DNA from: Gimesia aquarii | Lineage (GTDB): Bacteria > Planctomycetota > Planctomycetia > Planctomycetales > Planctomycetaceae | Direction of reading: 5' to 3' | DNA: 64,000 nt | Assembly (NCBI RefSeq): GCF_007748195.1 | Contig: NZ_CP037920.1 | Location: forward strand, 2,977,501-3,041,500 | Shown here: positions 36,441 through 46,400 of the stretch, one piece after another | Layout of the letters: each line of letters starts with the position of its first letter | Numbering within the stretch: the first letter of the stretch is position 1 | Made by a program: the position numbers and the translations under genes | Notes under the pieces: generated by a model | Database searches by the model: none | What the model was told of the DNA's origin: nothing | Seen by the model: the letters and a program-made list of their open reading frames with translations, nothing else

Positions 36441-37199
36441 ATGACTGTCTCAACGGGAATCATCACCGAAGATCATAAGAAACAATTTGTCGAGGAAGGT
36501 TATTTCATTCTGGAAAAGGTGATTTCTGAAGAGCACCTGCAGATCATCCGGGATGCGTGTGACCACTTGATCGATTTAATGCATCAGGAAATGGATCGTC
36601 TAGGGACCGATCACATTCATATCAGTCATCGTGGCAAACGCTATCATATTGCCAAGAAATATGATCAGGCGCCTCGATTGGATGAGTATGTATTTGGCGA
36701 TTTGATGGCCGAAATCTGTAAAGCCACGATTGGTGACACTGCTTATCTATTTTACGATCAATATGTAGTCAAAGCGGCTGAGAAGGGGATTAAGTTTTCC
36801 TGGCATCAGGACTCCGGTTATCTGGGCTTTCGTCATCGCCCTTATGTGACATGTTGGGCGGCCGTTGACGATATGACTGTCGAAAATGGAACCGTCGATG
36901 TATTACCTTATTCCACCATCGGTGTTCGTTCTTTGGTCGAGCACATTCAAGATCCGGAAACCGGAGATAAAACCGGTTACTTTGGTAAAGAGCCAGGAGT
37001 GACTGCTGTAGTACCGGCGGGTAGTCTCGCTGTCTTCAGTTCGCTTACCTTTCATCGGAGCGGCGCGAATACAACAGATAAGATGCGCCGGGCTTACGTG
37101 ACGCAATACTCTCCCGCACCGATTATTGATCCTGAGACTCAAGAACCCAAACATCTGGTAGTGCCTTTCTTAATGGATGGTGACAGAGTCGTTTCTTAA
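36441..37199 (+). CDS. Phytanoyl-CoA dioxygenase (PhyH) family protein
   Basis: A 252-residue Fe(II)/2-oxoglutarate-dependent oxygenase of the PhyH family. The metal triad is visible as H122 and D124 in FSWHQDSGY, and H205 in [12 protein letters not shown]. The arginine in [12 protein letters not shown] fits the 2-oxoglutarate contact. No signal peptide, so it acts in the cytoplasm. PhyH-family enzymes hydroxylate or demethylate many small molecules, including sugars and natural products. A GAGGAAAA ribosome binding sequence precedes the ATG. Its exact substrate cannot be read from the sequence, but it belongs to the same run of genes as the oxidoreductase and the isomerase. Confidence 0.85.
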   Translation: MTVSTGIITEDHKKQFVEEGYFILEKVISEEHLQIIRDACDHLIDLMHQEMDRLGTDHIHISHRGKRYHIAKKYDQAPRLDEYVFGDLMAEICKATIGDTAYLFYDQYVVKAAEKGIKFSWHQDSGYLGFRHRPYVTCWAAVDDMTVENGTVDVLPYSTIGVRSLVEHIQDPETGDKTGYFGKEPGVTAVVPAGSLAVFSSLTFHRSGANTTDKMRRAYVTQYSPAPIIDPETQEPKHLVVPFLMDGDRVVS

Positions 37200-37236
37200 A
37201 CGGATCTCAATTATGTAGTAATAGGAAAACAAGCTC

Positions 37237-38178
37237 ATGTCCGGTTCGCTTAATCGTCGTGATTTCAATAAACAACTTCTGGGTAGCGCACTTTCAGCAG
37301 GTTTTGTGGGAAACGTGTTAGCCGCGGGCGCAGATGGTAATCAAAAACCATTCCAACTGAATTACATCGTAGCTTCTTGTATGTATGGGACATTGCCGCT
37401 GGAAACCATATTGCAGGAGACGCCCAAAACGGGGGCTCAATATCTGGAAATCTGGGCGAAGCGACATGGGAATCAACGCGAACAAATTGATGAATTAGGC
37501 ATTGAGAAAACCAAACAGCTCTTTGACAAATATAAGGTCAAACTCGGTAGTTTTACCTGCTTCAAGTATGGTCTCTTCAATATGCAGGGAGAGATGGATC
37601 TGGTCAAAAAATTGGGTGGTGATATGGTCATCTGCAACAGTGGAGGACCGAAAGGTTTGAAGGGAGGCGAACTCATGTCTGCAATCAAAGTCTTTGCCGA
37701 GAAACTAAAACCGCATGTAGGTGCAGCGGAAGAGAAAGGCATCATAATCGGTCTGGAGAATCATGGAGGTGGTTTAATTAATGATCCGGATACTCAGCGC
37801 TGGTTGCTGGATGCACTGCCTTCCGAAAATTTTGGCATCGCCTTGGCGCCCTATCATTTGGAACAGGATCCAGAAAAGATAGCTCAGCTGATTTTAGACC
37901 TGGATGAGCGGCTGGTGCATTTTCAAGCCTGGCAACACGGTATGGGCTGCATGAAGAAACTTCCCAAAGAACAGGAACTAATGCAATTACCGGGTAGAGG
38001 CGATCTGAATTTCGTTCCGATCTTAGCCGCATTGAAAAAAATCAATTATCCGGGACGAACGGAAATCTTTATGCACCCCGTACCACGGGGCATTCCGATT
38101 TTGCCAACTGCCGACGAAGTCACAGCAGAAATCAATCGATCACGCGCTTATCTCGAAAACTGTTTGAAGCAAGCCTGA
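37237..38178 (+). CDS. Exported sugar phosphate isomerase/epimerase-like TIM barrel
   Basis: A 313-residue protein of the xylose isomerase-like / AP-endonuclease family 2 TIM-barrel superfamily. It begins with a twin-arginine signal (NRRDFNKQLLGSALSAGF), as does the Gfo/Idh/MocA protein two genes upstream. Barrel motifs are AQYLEIWAKRHG, VICNSGGPKG, IIGLENHGGG and VHFQAWQHGMG. In the family such acids and histidines hold a divalent metal and move a proton in a ketose/aldose or epimer exchange. AGGA lies ten bases before the ATG. It probably handles the same sugar as its neighbours, but no specific reaction can be assigned. Confidence 0.8.
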   Translation: MSGSLNRRDFNKQLLGSALSAGFVGNVLAAGADGNQKPFQLNYIVASCMYGTLPLETILQETPKTGAQYLEIWAKRHGNQREQIDELGIEKTKQLFDKYKVKLGSFTCFKYGLFNMQGEMDLVKKLGGDMVICNSGGPKGLKGGELMSAIKVFAEKLKPHVGAAEEKGIIIGLENHGGGLINDPDTQRWLLDALPSENFGIALAPYHLEQDPEKIAQLILDLDERLVHFQAWQHGMGCMKKLPKEQELMQLPGRGDLNFVPILAALKKINYPGRTEIFMHPVPRGIPILPTADEVTAEINRSRAYLENCLKQA

Positions 38179-38228
38179 GATCACTCTGACTTTGGTTACT
38201 CCTTAATGAGTTAAGGTTGAGAAAATTC

Positions 38229-40031
38229 ATGAACGCGCGAAGAAATATTTTAGTTGTCGTTGTATTTCTTTCCTGCTTTTTGATTCGTGGTGGCTGGCAG
38301 TCCATTCAAGCGAAAGAACGATCCGGGCAGCCGAATATCATTTTGGTGATGACCGACGATCAGGGGTATTGGGATACGGGAATTTCCGGTAATCCACACA
38401 TTGAGACCCCAACCATAGATCGAATGGCGGCTGAGGGGGTGACGTTTACCCGTTTTTATGCGAATATGGTCTGTGCTCCCACGCGTGCTGGATTAATGAC
38501 GGGCCGCCATTATCTTCGTACCGGTTTGTATAACACTCGTTTTGGCGGTGATACACTCGGGAGTCAAGAGACAACGATTGCCCAAGTCTTGAAATCAACT
38601 GGCTATAAAACGGGATTGTTCGGGAAATGGCATTTGGGACGCTATGCGCAGTATCAACCACATCGTCGTGGCTTTGATCATTTTTTTGGTCATTATCATG
38701 GTCATATTGAACGCTATACAAACCCGGATCAGGTGGTTGTGAATGGTCAGCCTGTAGAAACGCGTGGTTATGTTACTGACTTGTTTACCGATGCAGCCAT
38801 TGATTTCATTAAAAGTTCTCAATCACAGCCATTCTTTTGTTTTCTGGCTTATAACGCACCGCATTCTCCCTTTTTGTTGGATACGTCGCACTACGGTCAG
38901 CCGAAAGGGGATCAACTGATTAAAAAATATCTTGACAAGGGACTACCTTTGCGGGAAGCGCGGATATACGCAATGGTTGAGCGGATCGATGAGAATCTGA
39001 AACGGTTGCTGCAGTCGGTTCACGATCTCGGGATTGATCAGGAAACGGTAGTTATATTTACCAGTGATAATGGTGGGGTCAGCCGAGGATACAAGGCAGG
39101 TCTTAAAGGAAGTAAAGCGAGTGCCTATGAAGGCGGTATTCGTGTGCCGTTTGTTGTGCGATGGCCGGGGCATTTTCCAGCAGGAAAGACCACGGATGCG
39201 ATGGTGGCACAAACGGACCTCTTCCCTACGTTTTGTGAGCTGGCGGGAATTAAAGTCCCCGCGAAACTCAAGTTGGATGGAAAGTCAATTCTTTCACTAA
39301 TGGAACAGGGAGAGGGAAAGTCGCCGCATAAATATCTCTATCATACCTGGGATCGGTATACTCCGAATCCCTATCACCGCTGGTCGATTCACGGTGAGCG
39401 CTTCAAATTGGTGCTACATAATTCTCAGGGGAAAAAGAAAAAAATAGAGCCCATGGGGCAACTTTATGATCTGAGTGTCGACCCGGGTGAGACGCAAGAT
39501 CTTGCAAAACAATATCCGGAAGAAGCGAAACAATTGCGTACTGAGTTTCTGCGTTGGTTTGATGATGTGACAGCCGGACAGGTTTATCAACCAATGCCCA
39601 TTCCAGTAGGTGATGATCAGGAGCCTGCAGTCGAACTGCAACCTAGTTGGGCCATCTTGAAAGGGGGTAGCCTCGAATATTCCTTTGATGGTTATGACTG
39701 GGATACCATTGACAATTGGCAGTCGAATCAGGGGACTGCCGTTTGGCAACTCGATGTATTAAAAGCGGGCCGGTATGCAGTGGAAATGAGCTATGGGTAT
39801 CGATCAGCACAACCAGAAACAGGGCAACTACAAATCTCAGTGGGCCAGGAAAAAATCCTTTGTCAGCTTCCCATGAGTACGAGTCAGAATGTATTTTTCA
39901 AAACAAAGGCAGGAATTCTGGAACTGAAACGGGGACGGCAGGCATTGGAGGTTCGAGCTACCAAAGCTTTTGGGATAAAGGGGCTACGTCTGAATTCAAT
40001 CTGGTTGAAAAAACTAGAACTGAAGAAATAA
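38229..40031 (+). CDS. Exported sulfatase with C-terminal beta-sandwich
   Basis: A formylglycine-dependent sulfatase of about 600 residues. A signal peptide is at the N-terminus. The metal-site start is NIILVMTDDQGYWD, and the modified cysteine is C82 in VCAPTRAGLMTGRH, so the formylglycine consensus C-x-P-x-R is intact. FGKWHLG and FTSDNGGVSRGYKAGLKGSKAS are also conserved. The last 130 residues form a separate beta-rich module, probably carbohydrate-binding. It removes sulfate from an ester, most likely on a polysaccharide outside the cytoplasm. I use the ATG at 38229, because AAGG lies 12 bases before it; a TTG at 38217 is the alternative. Maturation needs an FGE or anSME encoded elsewhere. 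Confidence 0.9.
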   Translation: MNARRNILVVVVFLSCFLIRGGWQSIQAKERSGQPNIILVMTDDQGYWDTGISGNPHIETPTIDRMAAEGVTFTRFYANMVCAPTRAGLMTGRHYLRTGLYNTRFGGDTLGSQETTIAQVLKSTGYKTGLFGKWHLGRYAQYQPHRRGFDHFFGHYHGHIERYTNPDQVVVNGQPVETRGYVTDLFTDAAIDFIKSSQSQPFFCFLAYNAPHSPFLLDTSHYGQPKGDQLIKKYLDKGLPLREARIYAMVERIDENLKRLLQSVHDLGIDQETVVIFTSDNGGVSRGYKAGLKGSKASAYEGGIRVPFVVRWPGHFPAGKTTDAMVAQTDLFPTFCELAGIKVPAKLKLDGKSILSLMEQGEGKSPHKYLYHTWDRYTPNPYHRWSIHGERFKLVLHNSQGKKKKIEPMGQLYDLSVDPGETQDLAKQYPEEAKQLRTEFLRWFDDVTAGQVYQPMPIPVGDDQEPAVELQPSWAILKGGSLEYSFDGYDWDTIDNWQSNQGTAVWQLDVLKAGRYAVEMSYGYRSAQPETGQLQISVGQEKILCQLPMSTSQNVFFKTKAGILELKRGRQALEVRATKAFGIKGLRLNSIWLKKLELKK

Positions 40032-40048
40032 TCACTCTCTAAGCAGGC

Positions 40049-40067
40049 AAGCATGTGATGCTTTTTT
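40049..40067 (+). terminator. Rho-independent terminator after the sulfatase gene
   Basis: AAGCAT (40049-40054) pairs with ATGCTT (40058-40063) around a GTG loop and is followed by a run of T residues. It lies 17 bases after the sulfatase stop, which marks the end of the cluster. On the opposite strand no T-run follows the hairpin. Confidence 0.65.
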
Positions 40068-40074
40068 GTATTGT

Positions 40075-41262
40075 TCAAAAGAGTGGTAGAGATAAAAAAA
40101 GCCGTAGGATCATTGCGTTAGCAATATCAATAAAGAAAGCGCCTAAAAGAGGAATTACAAGGAATGCTTTCGGCGATGCCCCATATTTTATTACAATTGC
40201 ATTCATGTTTGCCATGGCGACAGGTGTTGCTCCTAGTCCTAAGCCAACGAATCCTCCCGACATCACAGCGGCATCGTAATTTTTTCCCATGACTCGAAAC
40301 ACGATATAGTATGCAACTAATGACATCAAAATAATCTGAATGAATACTACCGATAAGAGTGGACCTACGCTTGAGGAAAGTGTCCAGAGTTGCATACTCA
40401 TCAAGCTCATACTCAGAAAAAGTTCAAGCGAGATGTCACTGCACAATCTGATTGCATTATTATTTAGATCTTTCTGAAATAGATCGAGAAGATTGGTCAA
40501 CACGATGCCGACAAACAGTGCAGTCAGAAAACCGGGAAGCCCTAACCCTTTTGTTTGTAGCCAAAGATTGACGATGTCTCCTGTTGAAACACAAATTGCG
40601 AGTGCGAGAATCGTGCCCAACATTCCTTCTAATGTGACCGGAATCGTACTGCTTTTTGAGTCGACATCCGTTGTAGTGTCCAGCTCTTCGTCCGACCCAG
40701 TGAGGTTGTTTTTTTGAATCAAATATTCAGCGATGGGGCAACCTATTAAACCACCTGCGATTAGGCCAAATGTAGCACAGGCAATACCTGCTTCAGTCGC
40801 TCCATTGAGACCGGCTTCTCGTGCTACTTCTCCCCAACTGATCGCGGTACCAAATCCACCCGCAAATGAAATACTTCCTGCCATTAATCCATAGCCAGGA
40901 TTAGCACCAAACAAATAGGCAACGCTGATTCCAGCAATATTTTGCAGGAATAAAAAGACAACAGAGATTAAAAGCATTAGTCCCAATGCCAGCCCTCCGT
41001 CAGCCAGAGTACGAAGTTTGGCAGATAAGCCAATTGTGCTGAAGAAAATCAATAGAAGGAGGTCTCGTAATGAGAGGTCAAAGGTGATTTCCCGACCTGT
41101 TGTAACATAAATTATGACGACGATCAGGCTACACAATATCCCACCAACGACTGTAGCAGGGATATTGAATTTTCTTAACCAGCGAAATTGATTATGCAAT
41201 AGTGATCCAATAGAGAAGACCAATATACTGATAATCAAAGTTTGAGTAACAGAGATTTCCAT
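40075..41262 (-). CDS. gltS: Sodium/glutamate symporter
   Basis: The 395-residue protein has the size and pattern of GltS, with about ten to twelve membrane helices. Conserved blocks are LLIFFSTIGLSAKLRTL, GSISFAGGFGTAISWGEVA and the second half GGFVGLGLGATPVAMANM. GltS brings glutamate in with sodium ions. The paired glycine-rich reentrant segments in each half (SFAGGFGTA and GGFVGLGLGATP) are the expected transport-path loops. It converges with the sulfatase gene and is followed upstream, on the same strand, by a small coiled-coil protein gene. Confidence 0.9.
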   Translation of the reverse strand: MEISVTQTLIISILVFSIGSLLHNQFRWLRKFNIPATVVGGILCSLIVVIIYVTTGREITFDLSLRDLLLLIFFSTIGLSAKLRTLADGGLALGLMLLISVVFLFLQNIAGISVAYLFGANPGYGLMAGSISFAGGFGTAISWGEVAREAGLNGATEAGIACATFGLIAGGLIGCPIAEYLIQKNNLTGSDEELDTTTDVDSKSSTIPVTLEGMLGTILALAICVSTGDIVNLWLQTKGLGLPGFLTALFVGIVLTNLLDLFQKDLNNNAIRLCSDISLELFLSMSLMSMQLWTLSSSVGPLLSVVFIQIILMSLVAYYIVFRVMGKNYDAAVMSGGFVGLGLGATPVAMANMNAIVIKYGASPKAFLVIPLLGAFFIDIANAMILRLFLSLPLF

Positions 41263-41337
41263 CGGATTGCAGAGAAAACCTGATGATCAAGCAAGGGCGA
41301 TACTAGATGAAATCGTAATAGAGTATTACTATTCTGT

Positions 41338-41598
41338 TTAAAGTGATTTCCGAATGCGCTGAAATCCTTGCTCGATCTCACTCGCGACGAGGCTTAGTGC
41401 TTCAACAACGTTATTGGCAGATTCTTTCATTGCACTTTTAACTGGTTCATAGTCTTTTGTTAATTCATCTAACTTGGTTGTTACCTGATCCCATTCATCT
41501 TGAACTTCTTTTTTTCCCAAGTGGATTTTTAATGCCAGTTCATCACGCTGTTGTTCGAGTGCGCTAATCAATTCGTCTAATCGGTCTCGGCTGGTCAT
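41338..41598 (-). CDS. Small coiled-coil protein of unknown function
   Basis: An 86-residue charged helical protein with heptad-like spacing throughout (DRLDELISALEQQRDELALK, then KLDELTKDYEPVKSAMKE). No family is recognised. The ATG at 41598 is well supported by a GAAAGGA sequence seven bases before it; a TTG at 41613 would add five residues. It lacks a signal or membrane helix and so is cytoplasmic or peripheral. It lies 75 bases before gltS on the same strand; two TATAAT-like boxes stand upstream on the minus strand near 41683-41693. Confidence 0.7.
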   Translation of the reverse strand: MTSRDRLDELISALEQQRDELALKIHLGKKEVQDEWDQVTTKLDELTKDYEPVKSAMKESANNVVEALSLVASEIEQGFQRIRKSL

Positions 41599-41881
41599 GA
41601 GTATTCCTTTCAAGATTTCACAACGATATTTACAAAACTTTTGGAGTACCTCTTCGCACTTTTTCAGCTATCTCTTCGTGTTATTATATTATAGCGTTTG
41701 CAAAATCGATAGATGTAAGCCCATGATGCCATTTTTTTGTCAATGAGCAAAAATGATCTTTTGAGAGAAGGGAGTAGAATTCTTCCTTTCGAAAGCTTAA
41801 TGCAAGCGAAGTCGCAATTGATACTCGTTAATTCAAACCAAATCGAATGGAGATTACATAAAGAATTGCCAAAATAATGAC

Positions 41882-42559
41882 TTAATTAATTAAGACTAAA
41901 ACATCATGTAATTCATTTTGGTCATCTTCTGCTCTTGGTAAAGATGCGGAAGCCCGCTCACCAATTTCTTTAATCACATCACAAATTGCAGTAGTAGCAT
42001 CCCCGGTATGTAAGCCTTCGGTTAATTGCAGGCAGATCTGATCTATGAATGATTGTCCTAATTGATCGATGATTGCCTGATCGGCTAATGCGACTGCCAT
42101 GTGCTCGAACAGGGAGATGTATATCAAGATGCCCGTTCCGCCTTCAGTATGGTGGACTCGTTTGTCGAAGAAAATTTCACGTGCGCGGGCTGCGACTTCA
42201 TCTTGCATTTGTTGACGAGGGGTAAATAATCGCCTGAGCCAGCCAAGCCTACTGCCGGCAACTGCGCCGATGATAAAAGCGATGATTAACAATAACGTAG
42301 CAAAGATCAATTCGACACCAAGCGGTAAGCCACTCCAGTCACCACCTTGTCCCGCGTTTCTTGGAAAAAAGTACCAGAGACAAAGTGCTGTGATAATGGT
42401 GAGCCAAAGACCTACGATATCTTCCGGGCGATCATAACGGCCTGAAGAGGTCGCCACGACAGGCACGATTTCGCAGGAAGTACGTTTTTCTGCGTCTACT
42501 ACAGCTTGTTCGACCTGTTTCTGTTGCTTTTCATTTAAGAAATCAAAGGCGCTCTGCAT
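41882..42559 (-). CDS. TPM-domain membrane protein
   Basis: The 225-residue protein has an N-terminal helical start (MQSAFDFLNEKQQKQVEQAV), two membrane helices (about 50-95), then a second half with the TPM-like pattern. The TPM domain (PF04536) is named for TLP18.3, Psb32 and MOLO-1 and is linked to repair or assembly of membrane complexes. The later block GTGILIYISLFEHMAVALAD is typical of it. The metal-site residues of the TPM domain are not obvious. It is 38 bases downstream of a second TPM gene, and the pair is common in bacteria. Confidence 0.75.
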   Translation of the reverse strand: MQSAFDFLNEKQQKQVEQAVVDAEKRTSCEIVPVVATSSGRYDRPEDIVGLWLTIITALCLWYFFPRNAGQGGDWSGLPLGVELIFATLLLIIAFIIGAVAGSRLGWLRRLFTPRQQMQDEVAARAREIFFDKRVHHTEGGTGILIYISLFEHMAVALADQAIIDQLGQSFIDQICLQLTEGLHTGDATTAICDVIKEIGERASASLPRAEDDQNELHDVLVLIN

Positions 42560-42597
42560 GAATCGATACTTTCATTATTTTATGAGTGAGACATTGG

Positions 42598-43398
42598 TTA
42601 CCAGGAACCGGTCGCCCCGCCGCCGCCTGAAAATCCACCGCCAAACGAACCACCACTGAAGCCTCCGCCACCTCCACGATTGCTTAACATCTGGTAGAGA
42701 ATCGTACCAATCACAGCAAAAACGACACCCCAAAATAACCAGGCCCAGCCACTGGAACCGCGACGGATCAATGAGATCACTGTGAAGATTCCCAGTCCGA
42801 TGACAACAGCGACGATGACATACGACCAGGCAGAACGTGGTTTGGTTGGCAATTCGAGCTTCCGCGCCATTTTGTCCAATGCTTCAACTCCGAGTAAGAT
42901 CCCTTCCGAGAACTTACCCTGTTTAAATTGAGGAACCATGTAATCATCCATGATTTGACGGCACAATGCATCTTCGCGACGTCCCCAACCTGCACCGAGT
43001 TCAATTCTTGCTTTACGGTCATTTTTGGAAACTAATAATAAAATTCCCGTGTTCCAATCTTGATCTCCCAGTTTGGCATGGCCGATTTGCCATTGATTAA
43101 ACAGAATGGTGGCGAAGGTTTCGATTCGCATATCGGCCCCGCCATATTTTGCCATTGAATCGATCGTGACTACAATGATCGGCGTTGCTTTGTCTGTGAG
43201 CAGTTTATCGCAGATCTCTTTAATCTGTTTTGTAGTCTTTTCATCAAGCATGCCTGCGAGGTCACGAACAAATTCACGATCTCCCGGGGGTTCCAGAGCT
43301 AGTTCCAGGGCATTTGCGGGGGATAATCCTTTAATGCCGAGAATGAATAGTAATAGCAGCCAAACTGTGATTCGCTTGCTACTAAGTAGATATTTCAC
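42598..43398 (-). CDS. Exported TPM-domain protein with Gly-rich tail (YgcG-like)
   Basis: The 266-residue protein has a signal peptide, an outer TPM domain (VRDLAGMLDEKTTKQIKEIC, NDRKARIELGAGWGRRED), one or two membrane helices near residues 190-235, and a Gly/Ser-rich end (GGGGGFSGGSFGGGFSGGGG). This is the YgcG layout. The Gly-rich tail follows the last helix and faces the cytoplasm in the usual model. The start is a GTG at 43398. It precedes the other TPM gene by 38 bases and follows the large propeller gene by 50 bases on the same strand, so all three may be co-transcribed. Confidence 0.82.
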   Translation of the reverse strand: MKYLLSSKRITVWLLLLFILGIKGLSPANALELALEPPGDREFVRDLAGMLDEKTTKQIKEICDKLLTDKATPIIVVTIDSMAKYGGADMRIETFATILFNQWQIGHAKLGDQDWNTGILLLVSKNDRKARIELGAGWGRREDALCRQIMDDYMVPQFKQGKFSEGILLGVEALDKMARKLELPTKPRSAWSYVIVAVVIGLGIFTVISLIRRGSSGWAWLFWGVVFAVIGTILYQMLSNRGGGGGFSGGSFGGGFSGGGGATGSW

Positions 43399-43448
43399 AC
43401 GATCTCGCTTAGAAAAAAGGCTGGTAGCTGTTTAATACTGATACCAGT

Positions 43449-46400
43449 CTATGAGTCTGAGCGAATAATTTCAATTCCACTTAGTGAAGGCGGCATTTGC
43501 TTTGCACTGTCGTTGAGTGGTACAAATTCAAGTTGTAAATGATCTTTCACAGGAATGCCTTCAAATTTTCGAACCAGTGTAGATTTTGCTGCGTAGGGAT
43601 TGAAGTTTTTTTCAACCACTTTCCCTTGTAGCTTAATGTCAAACAGAGGCTCTCCTTTTTGGCTTAGATTCAACGAAACTGGCTCTAGAGCAGAGAAGGA
43701 TAATTCTACGCTGTAGGTTGCCGGTGCATCTTTTTTGCCTAATAGTGGAATGGTGCATTCCTTGAGACCACGAGCCCAGGAAGTGAAAACCCAAGAGGGC
43801 TCTGCCTCTTTAATGGGGTTTGTGATCTCATTAATACTGTTATATCCCCCTCCTTCTGTGAATTTTGGTTTGATATCAAATTTAAAATCAAGACCTGTTT
43901 CACGACTGGGGCGAGGACGGGGATAGGCCATCCAGACAGTACCATGTGCATCTCGTCGATCCCCGGGAGCACCCATATTTAAAGCCATGTGTTGGACTGG
44001 TGTTTTGGGACCAACAGAACTGAAGATGGTCCAGTGGGTTCTCTCTTCACGTGGCTCAAGAACGATTGTAGAAGAAATCGAGAATAAACAAACACAGCCT
44101 GCACTGGATTCAGGAATCATTACCAGACCATTGGCAGGAATCGCATTGATCCAGCAACCCGTGCGATGTCCGGCAAAGTGACGTGTGCCGCCATCTTTTT
44201 CAAGATCGTAAAAGCCAGTATATCCGGAACGGAACATTAACATATTCTCAGACGCTGCAAGCATACCACAATGATGGCCCTCTCGCATAATACTCCAGGG
44301 GACTTGTTGACCTGTGAGGGGATGCTTGCGTGTATGTTGAATGCCCGTGTAAAGGTCATAGGACCAGGGTTCTGCAATAATTTTTTCACCAACAATGATG
44401 GGACGGTGTCGGTAGTTTGCATCTTTTTTCCACAAAATTGAACCATCAGTGGCATTTAATGCCACTAATCTACGGCGAGAAAAATCACCAGCGATAAACT
44501 GTTTCCAGTAATGACCGTTCGCATTCGCACCACATAGCAGCAGAACATTGTTCTGATAGAGCAATGTGAGCTTGCCGCCCCCAATCCCGATCTCGCTACA
44601 ATCTGTCACATCGACGGGTTTGGACCAGAGTTGTTTACCTGTTTTAATGTCTAAACCTACGGCTAATCGAAGGTCTTGTTTTTTGAGCCGATCTTCGGCG
44701 ATTTCTTTTTCTTTGCCAGTTAGTTTTGCTAAGTGTGATTTATCCTGTCTTAGAATTTCTGCGCGTTGCTCACTGGTGATAGAGCTGTCAATGAAATAAG
44801 CGGCCTCTGGACCAATGGCAATGGTGTGATGTGCGATGTTTTTGCCTTGATAACTCCAGACTGGTTTTCCTGTTTTAACATCGATTGCGAACAAAGCATC
44901 TGTTGAATCTTCTGTCTTTCTTCCTCTGCGTCTTAGTCGACTTTCGAGTTCATTTCGTGTGGTAGCAGTCCCAAAGATCATTCCATTTTGATAAGCCAAA
45001 TAACCCCATTCATGTTTTCCATCGTTGAGTTTCTCTGGTAATGGAATTTTGCGAACGGTTTTGCCTGTGGCTGCATCGAGCTGATAGCAGAACTCCTTCA
45101 TCATAAAGAACAGGCTATCCTTGCTGGCTACTAAATTTCCCGGGTTTTGATTTTGAAAGACCCCTGTACGAATCGCTTGCGGATTTTCGCGTTCCCAAAG
45201 AAAGAGACCGTTGTAGGCATCAAAGGCCATAATGGTACTTTCGCCTTGAATAAACAATCGACCGTTAATTGCCAATGGTCCAACGGCACCTTCATGACGG
45301 TTGACCATTTTCTTTTCGCCAGGATCGCCAAACCACAGAACTCCGAGACCACCGCGCACTAATTGGTCTTTACTGCTGGCAGTATTTCCCGGATCGCCGT
45401 ATTGGTGTGACCAACTGCCCGCGCCTGGTAATGCACCGCGAGTGAGGATGGTATAACCACCTACAGTTTTGATCTTAGATGTCTCTGCGAGTTTTGTCTG
45501 CTTAAGCCAGTCTGTCAATTTTTCAGATGAAGCACGTTCAGTATTAGAATTTGCAGGCATACCAAGACAGATGATTCCGCCCAGCGGCTTCACATGTTTA
45601 GCGATGTCTTTGGGAATTCCAGGTACTTGACCTGTTTTGAGGAATGTGTCTGAGACAATCAAGTTTGCAAAGTAACGCGAGTAGGGGAGAGGGGAAAGTT
45701 CCGTTTGATGAACGGTAACACGATGCCCGTAATAACCTGCCTCACTCAGTTTTTGGCGAGATGTTTCGGCTTTGGTAATATCAGGTTCGATACAATAAAT
45801 TTTTAGATCACTGTTGCGAGCCAGTTCATAAGCCAGCCTTCCTTCTTCACTTCCCAACACCAGACAGAACCCATCTTTGATTTGTGAATTCGTTAAAATA
45901 TCTTTGGCTGCCTGTTGATAAAGGGGCGTCCATTTGTCCTCAGCGTAGGGGGATTTTTGAGTGATCGATTCAGCTGTTGACTTCGACGGATTAGAGTTGT
46001 CAGATGATTGAAAGGCAACAATATCACCAAGTGATGTACTCACAACCAGATTACCATCAGATACAGCCAAACCGCGTGCTTTGCCGTTGACTTTTAATGT
46101 TTCCAGAATTTTACCAGTTTTTTCGTCGAGAAAGACTACTTTATCTTGACCGCCGATAACCACTTTGTTGCCCGCAACGATGAGTGCATCGCGAGCATCG
46201 GAGTTCTGTTCCCAAATGACTCCTATCTTTGCATATGTCTTATTTTCATCTTTCAGCTTTTTAATTTGATCACGTACTTCATCTGCTTTTTTATCTTTCA
46301 AACCACGTAGTTTGCGTAACAAACTATTGATTGTCATATCATTTTTATGTGTTTTTTGAGAGGCAGCTGCGTATTCTTTTCGATTGACTTTCAGTACGGA

